The notes: generated by a model from the letters alone, not told the origin. 64,000 nucleotides of DNA from Pomacea canaliculata (GCF_003073045.1 NC_037593.1:23245868-23309867), one strand, 5' to 3'. Counted from the stretch's first letter, positions 25,674-39,118 are shown. Made by a program: numbers and translations.

Positions 25674-28075
25674 ATGTCGGGTGCGGTGGTGGGGTAGAGA
25701 GACAAGGATGGTGACACTCGTTGGTTGCACCATGTTAGAGGCAAACTGTGGCGGGTAGAACGACCTGACCAACACAGGTCAAGACAGGATGTCAAGCACA
25801 CCCACACCCATGCGTCCACTACATACACGTGTCTGCATTATCAAGCACAAACCAAAGACTGAAAATAAGAAATATTTTTAAGACTCCAAACTTGCAAGTT
25901 ATTTTTTTGTTCAAAATATTCCATATAATTTTCCATTCACGAGAGAACACGTATCCACACATTTTCACAGATCCAGCTAATGACAGATGTCATTTTCTTT
26001 TTCCGAAGAATTGATTTACTTAGCCCAGCACAAATTAATGTCAAAACATGTGGCAGTAAATATAACTAAAATGAAAACTCAACATGTGGTGAAAAGGGTC
26101 GAGAAGACATTTTGACTTTGGATTATGTTGTGTGCGTTTGATGCAAGGCTGCCTGGACACACATCATGTCGATGAACGTGCAAACACGGGGTCAGAGTTC
26201 ACACGACATGCGCTGCTGACCCCAGGGTTAAAGGTATGAAAGGTATGCCAAAGGTTCATCGTGATGTGACAAGGGTGTGGAAGGCATCGTGACATATGTC
26301 ACTGGCATGGAAGGCATGCCAGAGAGTGTATCGTGACGTCTGTCAATGGCATTGAAGGCATGCCGAGGGTTCATCGCGAGGTGTAAAACAAGGTAAAGCT
26401 TGAAAATATTACAAGAATGGTTGTCTGGTCAGTGTCGTAAATTCGGTCGACAAACAAGTTTAATGTACTGTAGAACAGTCATGCAATATTTTATTTACAT
26501 GCTGATACTACAAAAAGACAAAATGTCCAGCTGAAGAAGAATTTGATGTTGATGTCGACTTGTACACTGGATTAAACTGGACCATTGACTCCCTGCCATC
26601 TTCCAATCACCAGGCACACAATGTACAACATGATGGCAAAGGTCTTCTGGTGGTGGTGTAAAATATGGAGACTTTTTAGCTGATGAAAATATGGCCTTTC
26701 CATCTTGTTTGTTTATTATTACAAGCTCAGGTGCGAGGATATATATACATACGCATTCACGAACGCAAAATCTCTTTCGTTAATGTCTGGAACATTTTAG
26801 ACTAAAGACACTGCCGAGACACACACACACGACATTCATCTCATATTAAAAATGCTTGAAAAATGAAAAAATATTTCACAAAATAGAAAACAAGGGAATT
26901 GAAGGCTGTGAAAGCAAGGGTGAAGACATGGTGTAGTTTGCCGGTGTCAGGGATGGCGGGTGTCGTGGCGACAAGGAGGCTGGTTTCTGTGGTGACCTGC
27001 ACTTGTTCCACGTGCACCCGCATCGACCGCGTGCTTGCAGCACAACTACAGCGATGCACGACATACACCGGGTGTGCAGTCGCTGAAACTGCGCATGACA
27101 TGTCAGTGTATTTATTTACATACATGGGGTAGCCATTCTGCTGTAACAGTGGGTCATCACTGATTTCTACGGCAAAGGAATGTAAAAGAATGCTACAAAC
27201 TTTCATGAAAATGTCGGCTTTAAAAAGTCTGACAACGACACGCTCACCACAAAACTGTCATTGTAGCTGTAACCTCATCATCGCACTCTGATGTTACCCA
27301 CCCCGCCCTGAAAACATTCCAACAATAGTACTAAACATTCCCTGTACACCAATATTCGAAAACCATCGTCCATTCTGGAGTATTCAATGATTTTCATTGT
27401 ATTCGACGTTTGTTATTAACACCAGTAATAGGATTTGGTGTGTGTATGTCTATATAATTCAGCACCGAGACCCTACAACTGCATTTCATGGGAGGAGAAG
27501 GGTGGCCTGCTTCATATGCAGCTCACCGACTCCCCAGCGATCTGCAGACATTAATGGCCATTTCGTATGGGCCACACGCGGTGCTTGGGCTGTTTCCGAA
27601 AATCATCTTATTTCGTTGGCTTCCTATCAGCTATTGAGATGCATAATGTGGCCACGATACACATCCAGGGCTACTTCCGGCTGTAAATGCATCAAGCCAT
27701 CACAGTTTGCGGAATGGAGAGGGAGAAGACGGGTAAAAACGTGTTCCTGGCAGCTAGAGGTGACAGTGTAGTTCAAGAAAAGCCGTTTAGCGGATAACGG
27801 CCGTGAGCAATTCAAACTTTGTACAAGTGTGCACGCCACCTCCTTCCATTGCCCCGAGGGTCCAGGAGAGGATAAAAATGTCTTGATGCAGACGTGTAAT
27901 CAGCTGTCTGGAAACCGATCTTTTATTCAGGACGAGGACGGCCATTACTAGTCATATTAATAAATAACAATAATAATGTCCCAGACTGTCCTACCTGCGG
28001 TATTGTCACATCGCCGACATCTGTGCTGATGATAGTCATGCAGTTCCACGGAGAAGACAGGCAGAAAGCAGTTAT
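25674..28075. other. non-coding interval
   Basis: No exon supported. It contains the short tandem repeat at 26238-26382. Several overlapping open frames around 26841-27206 and 27397-27771 have no domain resemblance and are treated as chance. Confidence 0.4.
26238..26382 (+). repeat. degenerate tandem repeat, unit about 42 bp
   Basis: Roughly 3.5 diverged copies that begin with GAAGGCATGCC-like blocks, followed by TTCATCGTGA-like and GTCAATGGCAT-like blocks. Confidence 0.65.
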
Positions 28076-28222
28076 AGTCACGTCACAGACACGTAACATA
28101 GTAACTGTCAGTCATAGTAACTGTCAGTCACGTAACAGACACGTAACATGAGAACAATCATAGTAACTGTCAGTCATGTCACGGACACGTAACAGGGAAC
28201 AGTCGTAGTAACTGTTAGTCAT
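28076..28222 (+). repeat. tandem repeat with GTAACTGTCAGTCA blocks
   Basis: The block GTAACTGTCAGTCA or a close variant occurs four times (near 28101, 28117, 28163 and 28208), interleaved with CACGTAACA-type blocks that also recur. The unit is irregular. Confidence 0.7.
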
Positions 28223-29834
28223 GAATATGTCCCAAGCAAGCAAAGAATCTCGGTGATGTCACACACACGTGACAGGGCGATACAGTACCAACGCTCGTAC
28301 AGTCGACACACGTGCACACAAGTCCTGAGTAGGCGAGTGTCCAGACACACTGACCAAGGCGAAGCATACAGCACGTGCCTGCAGGAAGCTCTGGAAGAGA
28401 CAAGGCAGGACAGCTCGGTGCCCAGAATACTGGTGAGAGAAAAGTGAACTTCAGGTGCAAACAGTCAACGTTAGGAACTACTTTCATGGAACTACTTTTA
28501 TTGAGACAAACAAGTTTGAAGATTTGAGCAGGTTTGACGGAGTGCACATAATTTGTGCTTGAGACTGGGGGGAGGGAGGGTTGTGGGGGAGTAACTGTCA
28601 AGATTTGTACAAGTTTGGAAGAAAGAATACAGGTATACGTGATAAGCACGTGATAAGGACAGGTGTATGGCAATGACAATGGGACACGAACTGCATGTTA
28701 GAAATGCCTGCGGGATAGTGTTTGGGAGTCGAATTTCAAGTGCGAAAATAGAAAATATAAAAACATTTTTGCGCAAATGGCGAAAACACACATTGCCAAA
28801 AGTAACGGCAAGAAAAACACACACAGTTGAAACTGAAGGCAGTTGGGTCTGTAGGACACGCCTCTGGTGGAGTGGTATGCACAGGATTGTGCACGAAGTA
28901 CACATCTGTATTTATATGTATGTTCATGCATGTGTGTGTGTGTAAGTGAGTGTGTGTGTGTGAGTGAGTGAGAGAGGCATAAACAAGAGTCTGGGTAAGA
29001 GAGACAGAACGTGAGAAGGATCCTCAAAGCATCAACAGCAACCCCAGAGGTCAGTTCTAAGGGCACGTGAGGTGAGCAGATTTCAAAAAGGAAGAACTGA
29101 AGCTGGGAGACAAGCTGCCTCCTTCGGCACAAACTGGGGTTTGAAAAAAAGCACCACGTTGATTTCTGTTGCTCTCTCTACGCCCCCTGGCGGTCGGGTG
29201 GACACCGGAAGTCAGTCTGTTGGTGCTTCCGCTCTCGACGCCGCGCACGTCCTGAGCAGTTCTTTGCCAGCACCCGGATGGCCCAGTCGCATGGCCCAGA
29301 CCCTGAGGGGCTGGCATCTTGTGGTGGACACGGCTGCCATCACTCGCCACGAGACTTGCACGCTGAGCTCTGTTCAGCCAACGGTCTTCATCTGTTATGA
29401 AGTGCGCATGCGTGCATTTGCCTACTGGACTGCAAGTTTGAAAACGAAACCTGTGTGATCACGTGACAAGAAGAAGCGTCTACAGCTGTGAGCCACTCCT
29501 GTGGGCAGAGAGGCGTGTCATCCTTGGGGACAGCGCGAGACCTTCACACAGGACTGGGGTCAGGTCACGGTAATCCGGGGCTTCAGCCTTAGCCGCCATG
29601 TCTCTCTCTCTCTTGAGCTGGGCGTCGTCGTCTTCTGCCACTTTCTCCGATCAGGTCAGGTCCCTAAAAACCAGTACAGAGCTGCATGTCAGCCACCTCA
29701 TAGGACAAGGGTCACAATGTCATAAATCTGTAAGAAAAACGAGGATAAAATGAAGAAGGAAAAGAGCTTAAAAATGAATGGATGAAGTGATGGATGACTG
29801 ACAGGTAAAGATCAGACTGATTCGTTGGCTGCAG
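28223..29834. other. non-coding interval
   Basis: Holds a (TG)n stretch at about 28928-28964 and overlapping open frames on both strands around 29057-29458 that are mirror shadows without recognisable protein features. Confidence 0.4.
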
Positions 29835-29844
29835 GATGCTGATG

Positions 29845-30284
29845 GACTTTTCGCCGACGGACGTTTCGCCGCCGGACGTTTTGCCGACCGGACGTTTCGC
29901 CGCCGGACGTTTCGGCGCGGGGCACTTCATTTCGGCATTTCACGCGGGACCTTTAGCCGAAGTCAAGTGTGTGACGCCCCTTAGCTCACACATTTCTCTC
30001 GCCATTGTATCAATGTATCAGTGAACTCTCTCTCACTATCCCTCCTCATGTGAACCGTTAGCTCACACATTTCTCTCGCCATTGTATCAATGTTTTTTCT
30101 CAAAGCTGTTGCGCATAATCTGTGACAATCAAAGTGAACTGTCTGTGAAGTCTGTGTGTAAACTTAGTTTGAAATAAAGAATTATTGTGTAATCTAGTAG
30201 TTACTTTCATTCTTTGAGAGGTAAGTAAGCTCTCTCTCTCTGACATAATGCGGTGAAACGTCCGTCGGCGAAACGTCCGCACAC
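29845..30284. mobile_element. 440-bp putative non-autonomous transposon with inverted GC-rich end arrays
   Basis: The left end is an array of a 15-bp unit, GGACGTTTCGCCGCC and variants (29845 to about 29925). The right end carries the same motif in reverse orientation (about 30250-30284, GGCGAAACGTCCG). Both ends are flanked by the 10-bp direct repeat GATGCTGATG (29835-29844 and 30285-30294), consistent with a target duplication. Inside, a block of about 33 bp starting GCTCACACATTTCTCTCGCC is repeated, 77 bp apart. There is no coding capacity. The family is not identified. Confidence 0.7.
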
Positions 30285-30294
30285 GATGCTGATG

Positions 30295-32797
30295 ACGACC
30301 AGGAAGAAAGAAGAAAAAAGAAGAGTGATAAAAGCGCCCAAATGGCAGAATTTAGAGACCCTTTCATCATCTATAGATATCGTTATCTTCACCTACTTTT
30401 GGACTCATTCTGTCGTCAAGTTTCGAGGATGTTCTGGAAGAAAAGAGAAACAGGTTGTTAGATGTAAGTTTATCTCCAACCGAACAGCTTTGACAAACAG
30501 GATGTAACTGATGACCATAATGTGATAATGTGATGGATGTCATGTGATTTGGTGAAATTGGTTTGTGAACCTTTGGTGATCTGCTGGATTACCTGTGGTG
30601 ACCAACTGACTGCTTGGGGATCCTGGTACCGACCCCGAAGTCCTGTCTGTTTCTGCTGTCACCAACTGCAATCAGACATTCAATCAACCAGAATAAAAAC
30701 CTCGTACGAAGATGCCATCGAATCAACAGAGAATATTGAGCTCGTTCACACTGTGACACGTGACATGCAAATAGAGATTCAAATCGTTCTGGGGAGCAAA
30801 CAATCTTCTTGCTGGATGTCGCTGAGTGTCTACATCAGAGATTCTGACTGGTAGTGTACATTGGTAGTCAGGACTAATCTTATTATTTATCCGGATTTCC
30901 ATTTTCGCAATATCTATAAGTTCTGCTTTGTGTACATGCAAATGGATGAAGGGGGACATTTGTACCCTAGAGTCCGTCTACCCTTCCAAAGACATCGCCA
31001 GCGCTCGTAGCAGATTGGATGCACGACTGCAGTACCAAGTGTCTACAGCCGATACAGTGACGCCGCTCAAGAGGGCAAAGGTCAGAGGCGTCTAAAGATG
31101 CAGAGATGGAGTAAGACTTGAGGACAACACCGCCTGGTCAAAGGTCAGTAGTATGGAGAGCGATAAATAAGTGTTACAGCATAGCGAGATGTTAATGAGC
31201 CTTTGACCCAAGGAGATGGTCTGGACGACCGTTTCCGGTGAACAGCTAACAGGTTTCATTAATTGGATTAATATCCTTCTTATCCTGTAGGTAAAGTATC
31301 GTCTTGCCGATAAATCCTGGTTAATAGACTTCATTATCTTGACAGTCGTATGTCCACATTCTTTATTATTCGGACGATAGTATCCTGTCTTGCCGACAGT
31401 CCCTGATCTACAGGCTTCGTTCTCCTGACGGTAGGACATATCTAGTTCCGAATGAATGAAAGGAAAGGGAACAAACAAAGGAGGGAAAGCTACCACGCAG
31501 TACATTGCCCACAATGCATCACGCCAAACATGCTGAGTAGATTGGCCCCAAAGGCACCAGCAAAACATCATAACATGTTTGTCATGTGTGCATAGCACGT
31601 ACATGGCCTGCCTGCGCATGCACACTCGCACACACACACATACACACACACGCGCGCACGGGTGGATGGTAGTTGGCGGGTTGTACAGACAGAGGGGATT
31701 TCTCAAAATTCTTGATAATTCCGATCAATAAGGCGGCGGGGAATCAACAGCAGCGTCAGCAGCTCCCCTCGGGATTTGCTGCCCCAAAGTTGTCACGAGA
31801 GGCGACAGGCGACCTGTCGGCAAGACATCCTACACTAAGTCGACAAGACCCCGGATGAGCGGGGCGCGTGTGATGCAATGGCAAACTGCACGCATCTTTG
31901 ATGTTGTCATTGCCAACACGATCTTATCAACGCCTTCGGTGAAACTTGTGTTTGCACAACACAGGCCACGTGCACTTTGTCTCAGTGCAGTCCATGTGCA
32001 CTGTCCCTTGGACAGTACAGTCCTCGAGCAGACGAGTATCTTGAACACTCCGACAAATACTGGGAGAGTGGTGTCCGTCATCAGCGCTTCCTTTATGTCA
32101 ACACCCAACTGGGTTAATGGCGAATTCTTCCCCAGTAGATGCAGCAGAAGAGAGGAGGATAAAGATCAAGAAATGGTAGCCACAACACGAAGGTTAAAGT
32201 AAAAGAAAAGAAGAAATTTCAATGTCTACACTGGTCTGCCCTTGTATAACAAAACAAACAAGACAGGCAGGTGATGAAGCAGACCAATAGTCGTGAGTAC
32301 CTCCGCTCCTCCCCCAGTTCACTTAGTCCCTCACACCCTCAAGAGGACGATTTCAAAGACAAGTGGGCAGACAAGTGGGCAGAACACAGACCAACCAGCA
32401 GCTGCGTCACCGGCCTGTGGGCAGTCTCAGGGCAGTCTCGGTGCGCGAGGGCAATCCTGGACCACGGAGGTGCGAAGCATGAAAAACTGAGCGGATCCTC
32501 TTCCATCGATTAGCTGGTGCCAGTGGCGCCCCCTAACCCGCTGCAGCTCTTCACTAATGATTTGTAATGGTATCTAGACGCTCCTCTCTCGCTGCCCTCC
32601 TCTGGCGGCCGACAGAAAGGTCCTCCCTCCCCTTCCCCCTGCTCGCCATTTGCCTCAACCACCTTCATTTCCTGTGTGTCTGTCTGCGTGTCTGTCTGCC
32701 GGACAGTCAGCTCGTCAGCCTCAGCGTCTTGCGTCCTTCTTTCCATCGCCTTCAACGTCAACGTGGCTTGATGACGCTAACTCTCGTCCAAACATGT
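30295..32797. other. non-coding interval
   Basis: Contains degenerate repeats around 31262-31445, with TATCCTGT, TCTTGCCGA and GACTTCATT-like blocks recurring, and a (CA)n/(CG)n run at about 31625-31661. No exon was supported. Confidence 0.4.
31625..31661. repeat. (CA)n/(CG)n microsatellite
   Basis: Simple CACACA, TACACACA and CGCGCGCAC runs. Confidence 0.75.
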
Positions 32798-33215
32798 CTG
32801 ACGTCATCTGTTGTCCTAACCATCATGTCTTGCTGACGTCATCTGTTGTCCTAACCATCATGTCTTGCTGACGTCCACTGCTGTACTAACCATCATTTCT
32901 TGCTGACGTCGACTGCTGTACTAACCATCATTTCTTGCTGACGTCAACTGCTGTACTAACCATCATGTCTTGCTGACGTCGATGCTGTACTAACCATCAT
33001 TTCTTGCTGACGTCAACTGCTGTACTAACCATCATTTCTTGCTGACGTCAACTGCTGTGCTAACCATCATGTCTTGCTGACGTCGACTGCTGTACTAACC
33101 ATCATGTCTTGCTGACGTCAACTGCTGTACTAACCATCATGTCTTGCTGACGTCGATGCTGTACTAACCATCATGTCTTGCTGACGTCGACTGCTGTACT
33201 AACCATCATGCCAAG
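32798..33215 (+). repeat. 35-bp satellite, 12 copies, each with a GACGTC core
   Basis: Ten copies of 35 bp and two of 34 bp follow each other without spacers, with unit start CTGACGTCAACTGCTGTACT and end AACCATCATGTCTTG. Every copy has GACGTC. Copies 1, 2, 5, 7, 8 and 10 have the full palindrome TGACGTCA, the consensus cAMP-response element. Copies 1 and 2 share the same variants, and so do copies 6 and 11, which points to unequal exchange. A decayed thirteenth copy follows to about 33247. Confidence 0.95.
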
Positions 33216-33247
33216 CTGATGCCTGCTGTTGTCTTGACAATTATGCG

Positions 33248-36200
33248 TGCGTGCTTGTGCGCGTGCGTGCGTGCTGGCTCCGTCAGTCGATGTTTATGTC
33301 TGCCTGCTGATCACAGACGACCGCCTGCTTCAAGCCGCACTGAAATGGATTATTTCCCCTTACTGACCGCTCGTCTTCGGAAAAGCAATTTCAGGGCTAA
33401 CTAGGGGCTGGTCCCTCACACACATGCACGCACACTGGCACACGGATATTAATTAACTGTCTTGGAGTTGAATTTTTCGACTCATGCAAGGTGTCCATTC
33501 GTCTGACATCTTTTTTCCATTGCCAAATCTTCTGTTTTGTACCTCAATAATCCCCTCAGGTACACCCCTCATCTCTCTCGTACCCCATTCCATACCTCTT
33601 CTGTACTCCCACACAACTCTTGTGTCTAATAATCTCCTGGGTGCTCTACCCCACCCCTTCCCCACATCTACCCCTATTTAAAATAAACTCCCACACAAAA
33701 TCATCAACCCATTTGAGAGAGAGAGAAAGTAGCACAGCTGAGGACGAGTGTGAACAGCTGGATGTTACCGATATTCTACTTTTTTCAGTTTTATGAAATC
33801 AAGCATTGAAAAAATCTCTCTATAAATTTTCTCCAAGGTTCGTTGATGGCTGTGCTAACGGAAAGCCCAGTTTTTGCCCGGCGGCCACCACATGACCTGC
33901 AATTACTTTTGTGGACGCTTCGTCAAAGAAGAATCAGAACAGATTCATTTGACAAAGTTGCTCGGCGAAATTAAACTCTTTATTGCTTTCAAGCTGACAG
34001 CATTTCACAAGACTGAATCGCCAGCTTCATTTAAATCCCGTCTTGTCCATTTCGATTTTCTGATGTGGAACTTCCCTTTTCCTTTTGCAATATTCCTCTC
34101 ATTATTTTCTGTCCTGAAATTCCGTCTTCAAATTTTCCATGTCTGCTGCGTGGCATTCTTGAGAGCCGCTCCTCCATCTCCGTCTCCTCCTGTATATTTT
34201 CTACTCGGATAAACTGCATTAAAAGCACATCACTTTCTCGCGGGCCCAGCGAGACACCCGCCATGGCATGTCAGTGTGTGAGAGCGCGTGCGGGCGTGAG
34301 AAAAAATGATGGAAAAGATGAGAAGAAAGAGTGAGAGAGGCAGAGCCCTGGACGACAGAGCCTGCGCGTGCTGTAACCAGAACCTGCTGAAGTCGTCTTC
34401 CTCCTCGCAGCGCCATGTCAACCAGCATGGAACGGAAACACAGCGACACCTATACCCTCAATCTGCAAATTAATCAGGGTAAGAACTGAAGTACTTCAAG
34501 AAGCAGTTTGAGAGAAATAGGAAAATTCAGTGGCAGGGTATTCTAGACACTCAGACCTACCCACCGACTGCAAGGATCTGTCAGTCTGTGGACCTACCCT
34601 ACGAGTTCCAAGATGGCCGTTAGCCAGTGTACCCGTTTGTTGAGGCAATAACTCTCCTGGCGGATGAGCAACGAACTTTTGGGTATATTTAATTGTTTTC
34701 CTAATGTGACTGACTTTTAACCTTCGTTATTTATAATTTTTATGTTAAATACAGTTCTCTCTCGCTCGTTCTGTCTGTGTTCTGCGCGCGCACGCATTCA
34801 TGTGTTTGTGTGTGTGCTATATCAAACTTTCTGATTCTAGAAAGCACTGTTGTTCTAAAGACAGCAACATTCAGTGTAGATGAGACCTCAGCTCCAGAAC
34901 ACTTAAAAAACGCTCGAAACACGTCCTCCATTAAACAAATGAAAAATATGAATCGAATTCTTTCCAGAAGACGAGGGCAGGCAGGTCCTCAAAAGTTTTG
35001 CAATAACTTGCGCCAAGACAACAATCGGAAAAAAAAGAAATAAAATAAAAATATAGAGTGGCTTACAGTATTGAAAATTGTTAAATTAACACAAAGCCAG
35101 CTGTGGCTCGCTTAGAATAATAACAAATGATTTCCCTTCAGGAAACGGACTTATGTAGTTTCCCTCATTTCTCTATGTCTGCTGCAAGAAATGCCAATAA
35201 TCAACAAACAGAGCCAGACAAAAGGAAAACGCTTATATCAAGAAAAAAAGGAAAGAAAAAAAAGAAAGAAAAAAAAAAAGAAAAAAGAAACCCTCGCCAA
35301 GATACTGATGATGGACTAGAAAAGTTCCGGCCTTGTTTGTTAATGAATTCCATCAGAGATAAACATGCAGCCATGCACCGGCCTGAAAACAATAATCAGA
35401 GCTGACACCAGGTTATGACAAACGTTCTTCTCACAATCAATAAACAAAATTAATCAGGGGAGAGCAGCCAGCTGATAAGTCAAAGGCATGATGCAGTCGT
35501 TCCTGATAACACAGACATCATCGCATGCAGATGAAGGCTCTTCATCGCTGGACGTGTCAGGTGAACAGACGGTCACACGAAGGACAGTTTTCGTGTTACT
35601 GTACAATGAACCTCTTCAATGGTTGTATGCACGTATGATTGACGATTGTTTGAACAGGGAGAAGCCGTAAGTAATTCAAGTTCCTCTGATTTGGATCCGG
35701 ATTTTGAGTTGTTTATGTATTTCGTCCCTCAATCTGTTTGTGTGTCGACCTCACAGTCACCATGGACGTGTATCGATGGACTGCTGTCTGTATGCCGAGA
35801 CTCACTCTTGGCCTGTTGGTCTCGGCGAGCCGTAATAAAGAATGTGAATAAACCGGAAGCTCTGTCGTCTACTGCCTCGTTTTAGTAGTTAACTGGGAAA
35901 AAAAAATCGTCTGCCAGCAGTCCAGGGATATTAGTTCGTGCAGTCACGTGCTCACTATACATGCAATCACAGACTGATAGAACAGCAGGAAACAAAACAG
36001 CAAAATTCTGTAAAAAATAAACATGTGAGGAATGCTTTTGAGAAGCCATAGCCATTGACAGGAAAGACATCTCGTCTTTGGTCTCCATCACCACTGCCTC
36101 CTTCCACTGCCACGTTCCAAGAGCCTAGCTAAGGACGGGGCGAGAAGGAGGCTTTCAGGGTGGACAACTCTCGCGATATTGCACGCGATCGGAAGTGCTT

Positions 36201-36304
36201 GTGTCGCCCGAAACGAGGGACGGAAACATGGCGATGGACTCCTTTGTCGCGGGGCTTGGCCTGGGGAGGGGGAGACGGTTTGTGGCTGTTTTACATCGCC
36301 CTGG
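33248..36304. other. non-coding interval
   Basis: Holds an A/G-rich low-complexity stretch near 35240-35290. No exon was supported on either strand. Confidence 0.4.
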
Positions 36305-36832
36305 TGTACACAGAGCGCACGTGTGTGTGTGTGTGGTTGTGTACAGAGAGAGCAAGTGTGTGTGTTGTGTGCGTGTGTGTGTGCGTGCGCGCGTGGTTGT
36401 GTACACAGAAGAGCAAGTGTGTGTGGCGCGTGGTTGTGTACACAGAGCGCACGTGTGTGTGCGTGTGGTTGTGTACAGAGAGAGCAAGTGTGTGTGTGTG
36501 TGTGCGTGTGTGTGTGCGTGCGCGCGTGGTTGTGTACACAGAGAGCAAGTGTGTGTGCGCGTGGTTGTGTACACAGAGCGCACGTGTGTGTGCGTGTGGT
36601 TGTGTACAGAGAGAGCAAGTGTGTGTGTGTGTGCGTGTGTGTGTGCGTGCGCGCGTGGTTGTGTACACAGAGAGCAAGTGTGTGTGCGCGTGCGTTGTGT
36701 ACACAGAGCGCACGTGGTGTGCGTGTGGTTGTGTACAGAGAGAGCAAGTGTGTGTGTGTGTGTGCGTGTGTGTGTGCGTGCGCGCGTGGTTGTGTACACA
36801 GAGAGCAAGTGTGTGTGCGCGCGCGCGTGGAT
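36305..36832. repeat. 131-bp GT-rich minisatellite, four copies
   Basis: The block TGTACACAGAGCGCACGTG (with small variants) starts at 36305, 36437, 36568 and 36698, spacings of 132, 131 and 130 bp. The remainder of each unit is (GT)n with CGCGCG. Because the repeat lacks stop codons, open frames of 140-252 codons arise on both strands. They encode only Cys/Val/Arg or His/Thr runs and are not genes. Confidence 0.95.
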
Positions 36833-36953
36833 GTCAAAAACGTTTTGTGACCGACTTTACAGCGCCCCCTGTGAAGATGACGTGCGGAGGGAATCGATGG
36901 ATCTGACCAAATGTTATTCTCAAAGCCACGGCACCTCAGTGCAACAAATGTAA

Positions 36954-38990
36954 ACGCAGACCTCCACAGGAGGGAGATGTTACTTCTCGTCTGCTGGACT
37001 GTATGAAACAGTGTGTATTTGTATTACATACTTTATGATCTACCTAATGCAATCATGACAACCTTTCATATTGTATGTCAGTTAATTACAATTAATTTTT
37101 CACATTTTACTCTGTGAAAAGAGATTATGAGAACGCTTTTAGGAACCCGTAATATCTGGGCATCCATTTCATCGGAATAGTCATGAGTAGAGAAGAAAAC
37201 ATTCCTGACATCGACTAGGCAGCACACTAAAAATGGTGGATGGAGAAACAAAGAAACAAAGGACAGACAGACGGCAAGCAGGCGAGAATAAAACCTGCAG
37301 AAACAAATATATGAGACAGAGAGACAGACAGAGAGGCAGGCAGACAATCAGTCAGCCAGGCGAAGATAAAACATGGAGAAATAGATGAAAAAGCTCCCAG
37401 AAACTACTCCATCACCACACAAGATTTTCAGATAAAAAAAGAAATAAAAGGGAGGGGCAGGTTAAAGGCAGGGAGAGAGCGCTCGTACAAAGCGCTCGTC
37501 AGGAACTTCACAGCAGCAGCGGCGGCCTCACAAAAATGTCATCGATTCGGAGGCAAGCATCGCCAAAAATAACCAGGCCAAAATCATTTTGAGAGAGGCA
37601 TCGGGCTGCATCAGTGTTTGCATCACCTTTTTCCTTCGCATTTGGAAATTTATGGATATTTTTAATGAATGGAGAAGAGAGGCGAGCCCTGGAGCAAGAT
37701 CTAGAAGCTTCCTCCTTGCGATTAACGGGCGTGTGAATGGCTGCTCGTCGGTGTGAGGGGAGGAGGAGAGAAGTCGCCTCAAGCACGTGCAGACCGAGAG
37801 CTTCAAAGACACTACAGTGGTAGTATGTGAGTGGAAAACGGCGATGACAAACTTCCTTGGCATCACAGGTCTGCAAGTGGACCTCAGAAACTACTTCAAC
37901 TCTTCAAGTGGATTTGAAAACGAAGTCCAGGCGTGTAGATGTATGTCAAAATTTACTTAGGTCATGAGGTCAGATGGTTCGTCAGCACAACCGTCCAGGA
38001 CTTCCCGAAGGTTCCCTTACCGCCTGGCAGGCCTCCTGGCTGGCCGCTTGTGTAGCGTTACGCCCGTTCAGTAGAGGGAATGTGGGAGTGAGTGAGTGTC
38101 GGAGACAAATGGACTGTCTGTTTCTCCTAACTCAAACTGACTCGGGAGGATGGTGTGCTATTGATTCTTTGTTTTCTTCTGCCGAGGTTTGACAAGTAAC
38201 AAAACATCTTCGGGACCACGACTCGCCAGCAAGTCTGACGAGAAAACTTGCTTTCTTGTAGTGATAGGGTTCACGACTGTCAGAAAAATGACCAGAAAAT
38301 GTTTTAATCTCAAACTGAAATGGTCTGGACAGGGTCCTTGGGTTGAATGGTTGAGAGATGCGTGTGTACCTGTCACAAGAGTTGATTATTACTGGGTAGA
38401 AATTGTTACATGAAACAGCAACCTGTCGGAATGGCACCTTGAAAAATTTTATCACTGACAGTGACACACCATGGTTCACTGACAGTGACACAGCAGGATG
38501 TCTAGAGCTTGACACAAGTGTCATAGTTCCACAGCAGGGTAGGGGGGAAGGGCCATGAGAGGGTGGATGTACAGCCGGCGGTGCCTGTACCCAAACCTCG
38601 TCAGCCACCCTGATGCCACTTTGGACCAGGTGTCGCCACTGAAATATTTCATTACGTTTTCAGCCAATAGTCGAGTAAGAAGCACAGTGGGATCGTCTGT
38701 AAACATGACAGGTTGCCATGGCAGCCCCACACAAACCACTGACTAATGTGTGCGGAAAGATGGAGGTTCGACTCAAGTATTCGAGGACGTGCATTGAATC
38801 CACACTCATCTTGACAACATAGTCATGGCAGCGACTGCATACAGTAGATGGGTATCCTGTTATTTTCTTTTTTTGACAGTAGTAGGAGCGAATGAAGCTT
38901 CTGCAATCTGACTGAACAGTACTTTAGAAAACATGTGTGTGTGCGAGCGCGTGGAAAGAGAGAAGAAAAAAGTAAAAGAAATAGATGACA
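36954..38990. other. non-coding interval
   Basis: No exon supported. A GACAGACAGA-rich stretch lies near 37260-37345. A repeated CACTGACAGTGACAC block occurs at about 38454 and 38477. Confidence 0.4.
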
Positions 38991-39028
38991 GAGACCGACA
39001 GAAAAAAGATTAACGGCTTAAGGTTAAA

Positions 39029-39118
39029 CGCAAAAAAACAAACAAAAAAACAAAACAAAAAAAAAACAAAACAAACAAAAACAAAAAACAAAAACAAAAA
39101 AAAACAAAAAAACAAACT
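39029..39118. repeat. (CAAAA)n low-complexity tract
   Basis: Nearly pure A and C, built from AAAACA and AAAAAC units. Confidence 0.85.

Noticed and set aside
25490..25828. Poly-Ser/poly-Gln protein on the minus strand
   Set aside because: The runs come from the CTG repeat; flanking residues show no protein-like pattern.
31092..31706. 204-codon minus-strand open frame
   Set aside because: Begins in a CA microsatellite and covers degenerate repeats; no domain pattern.
32798..33215. CRISPR-like regular array
   Set aside because: Copies are directly adjacent with no unique spacers, and the window is eukaryotic; it is a satellite.
36088..36953. Open frames of 140-252 codons on both strands
   Set aside because: They lie wholly over a GT-rich 131-bp tandem repeat and encode only repeat-derived runs.
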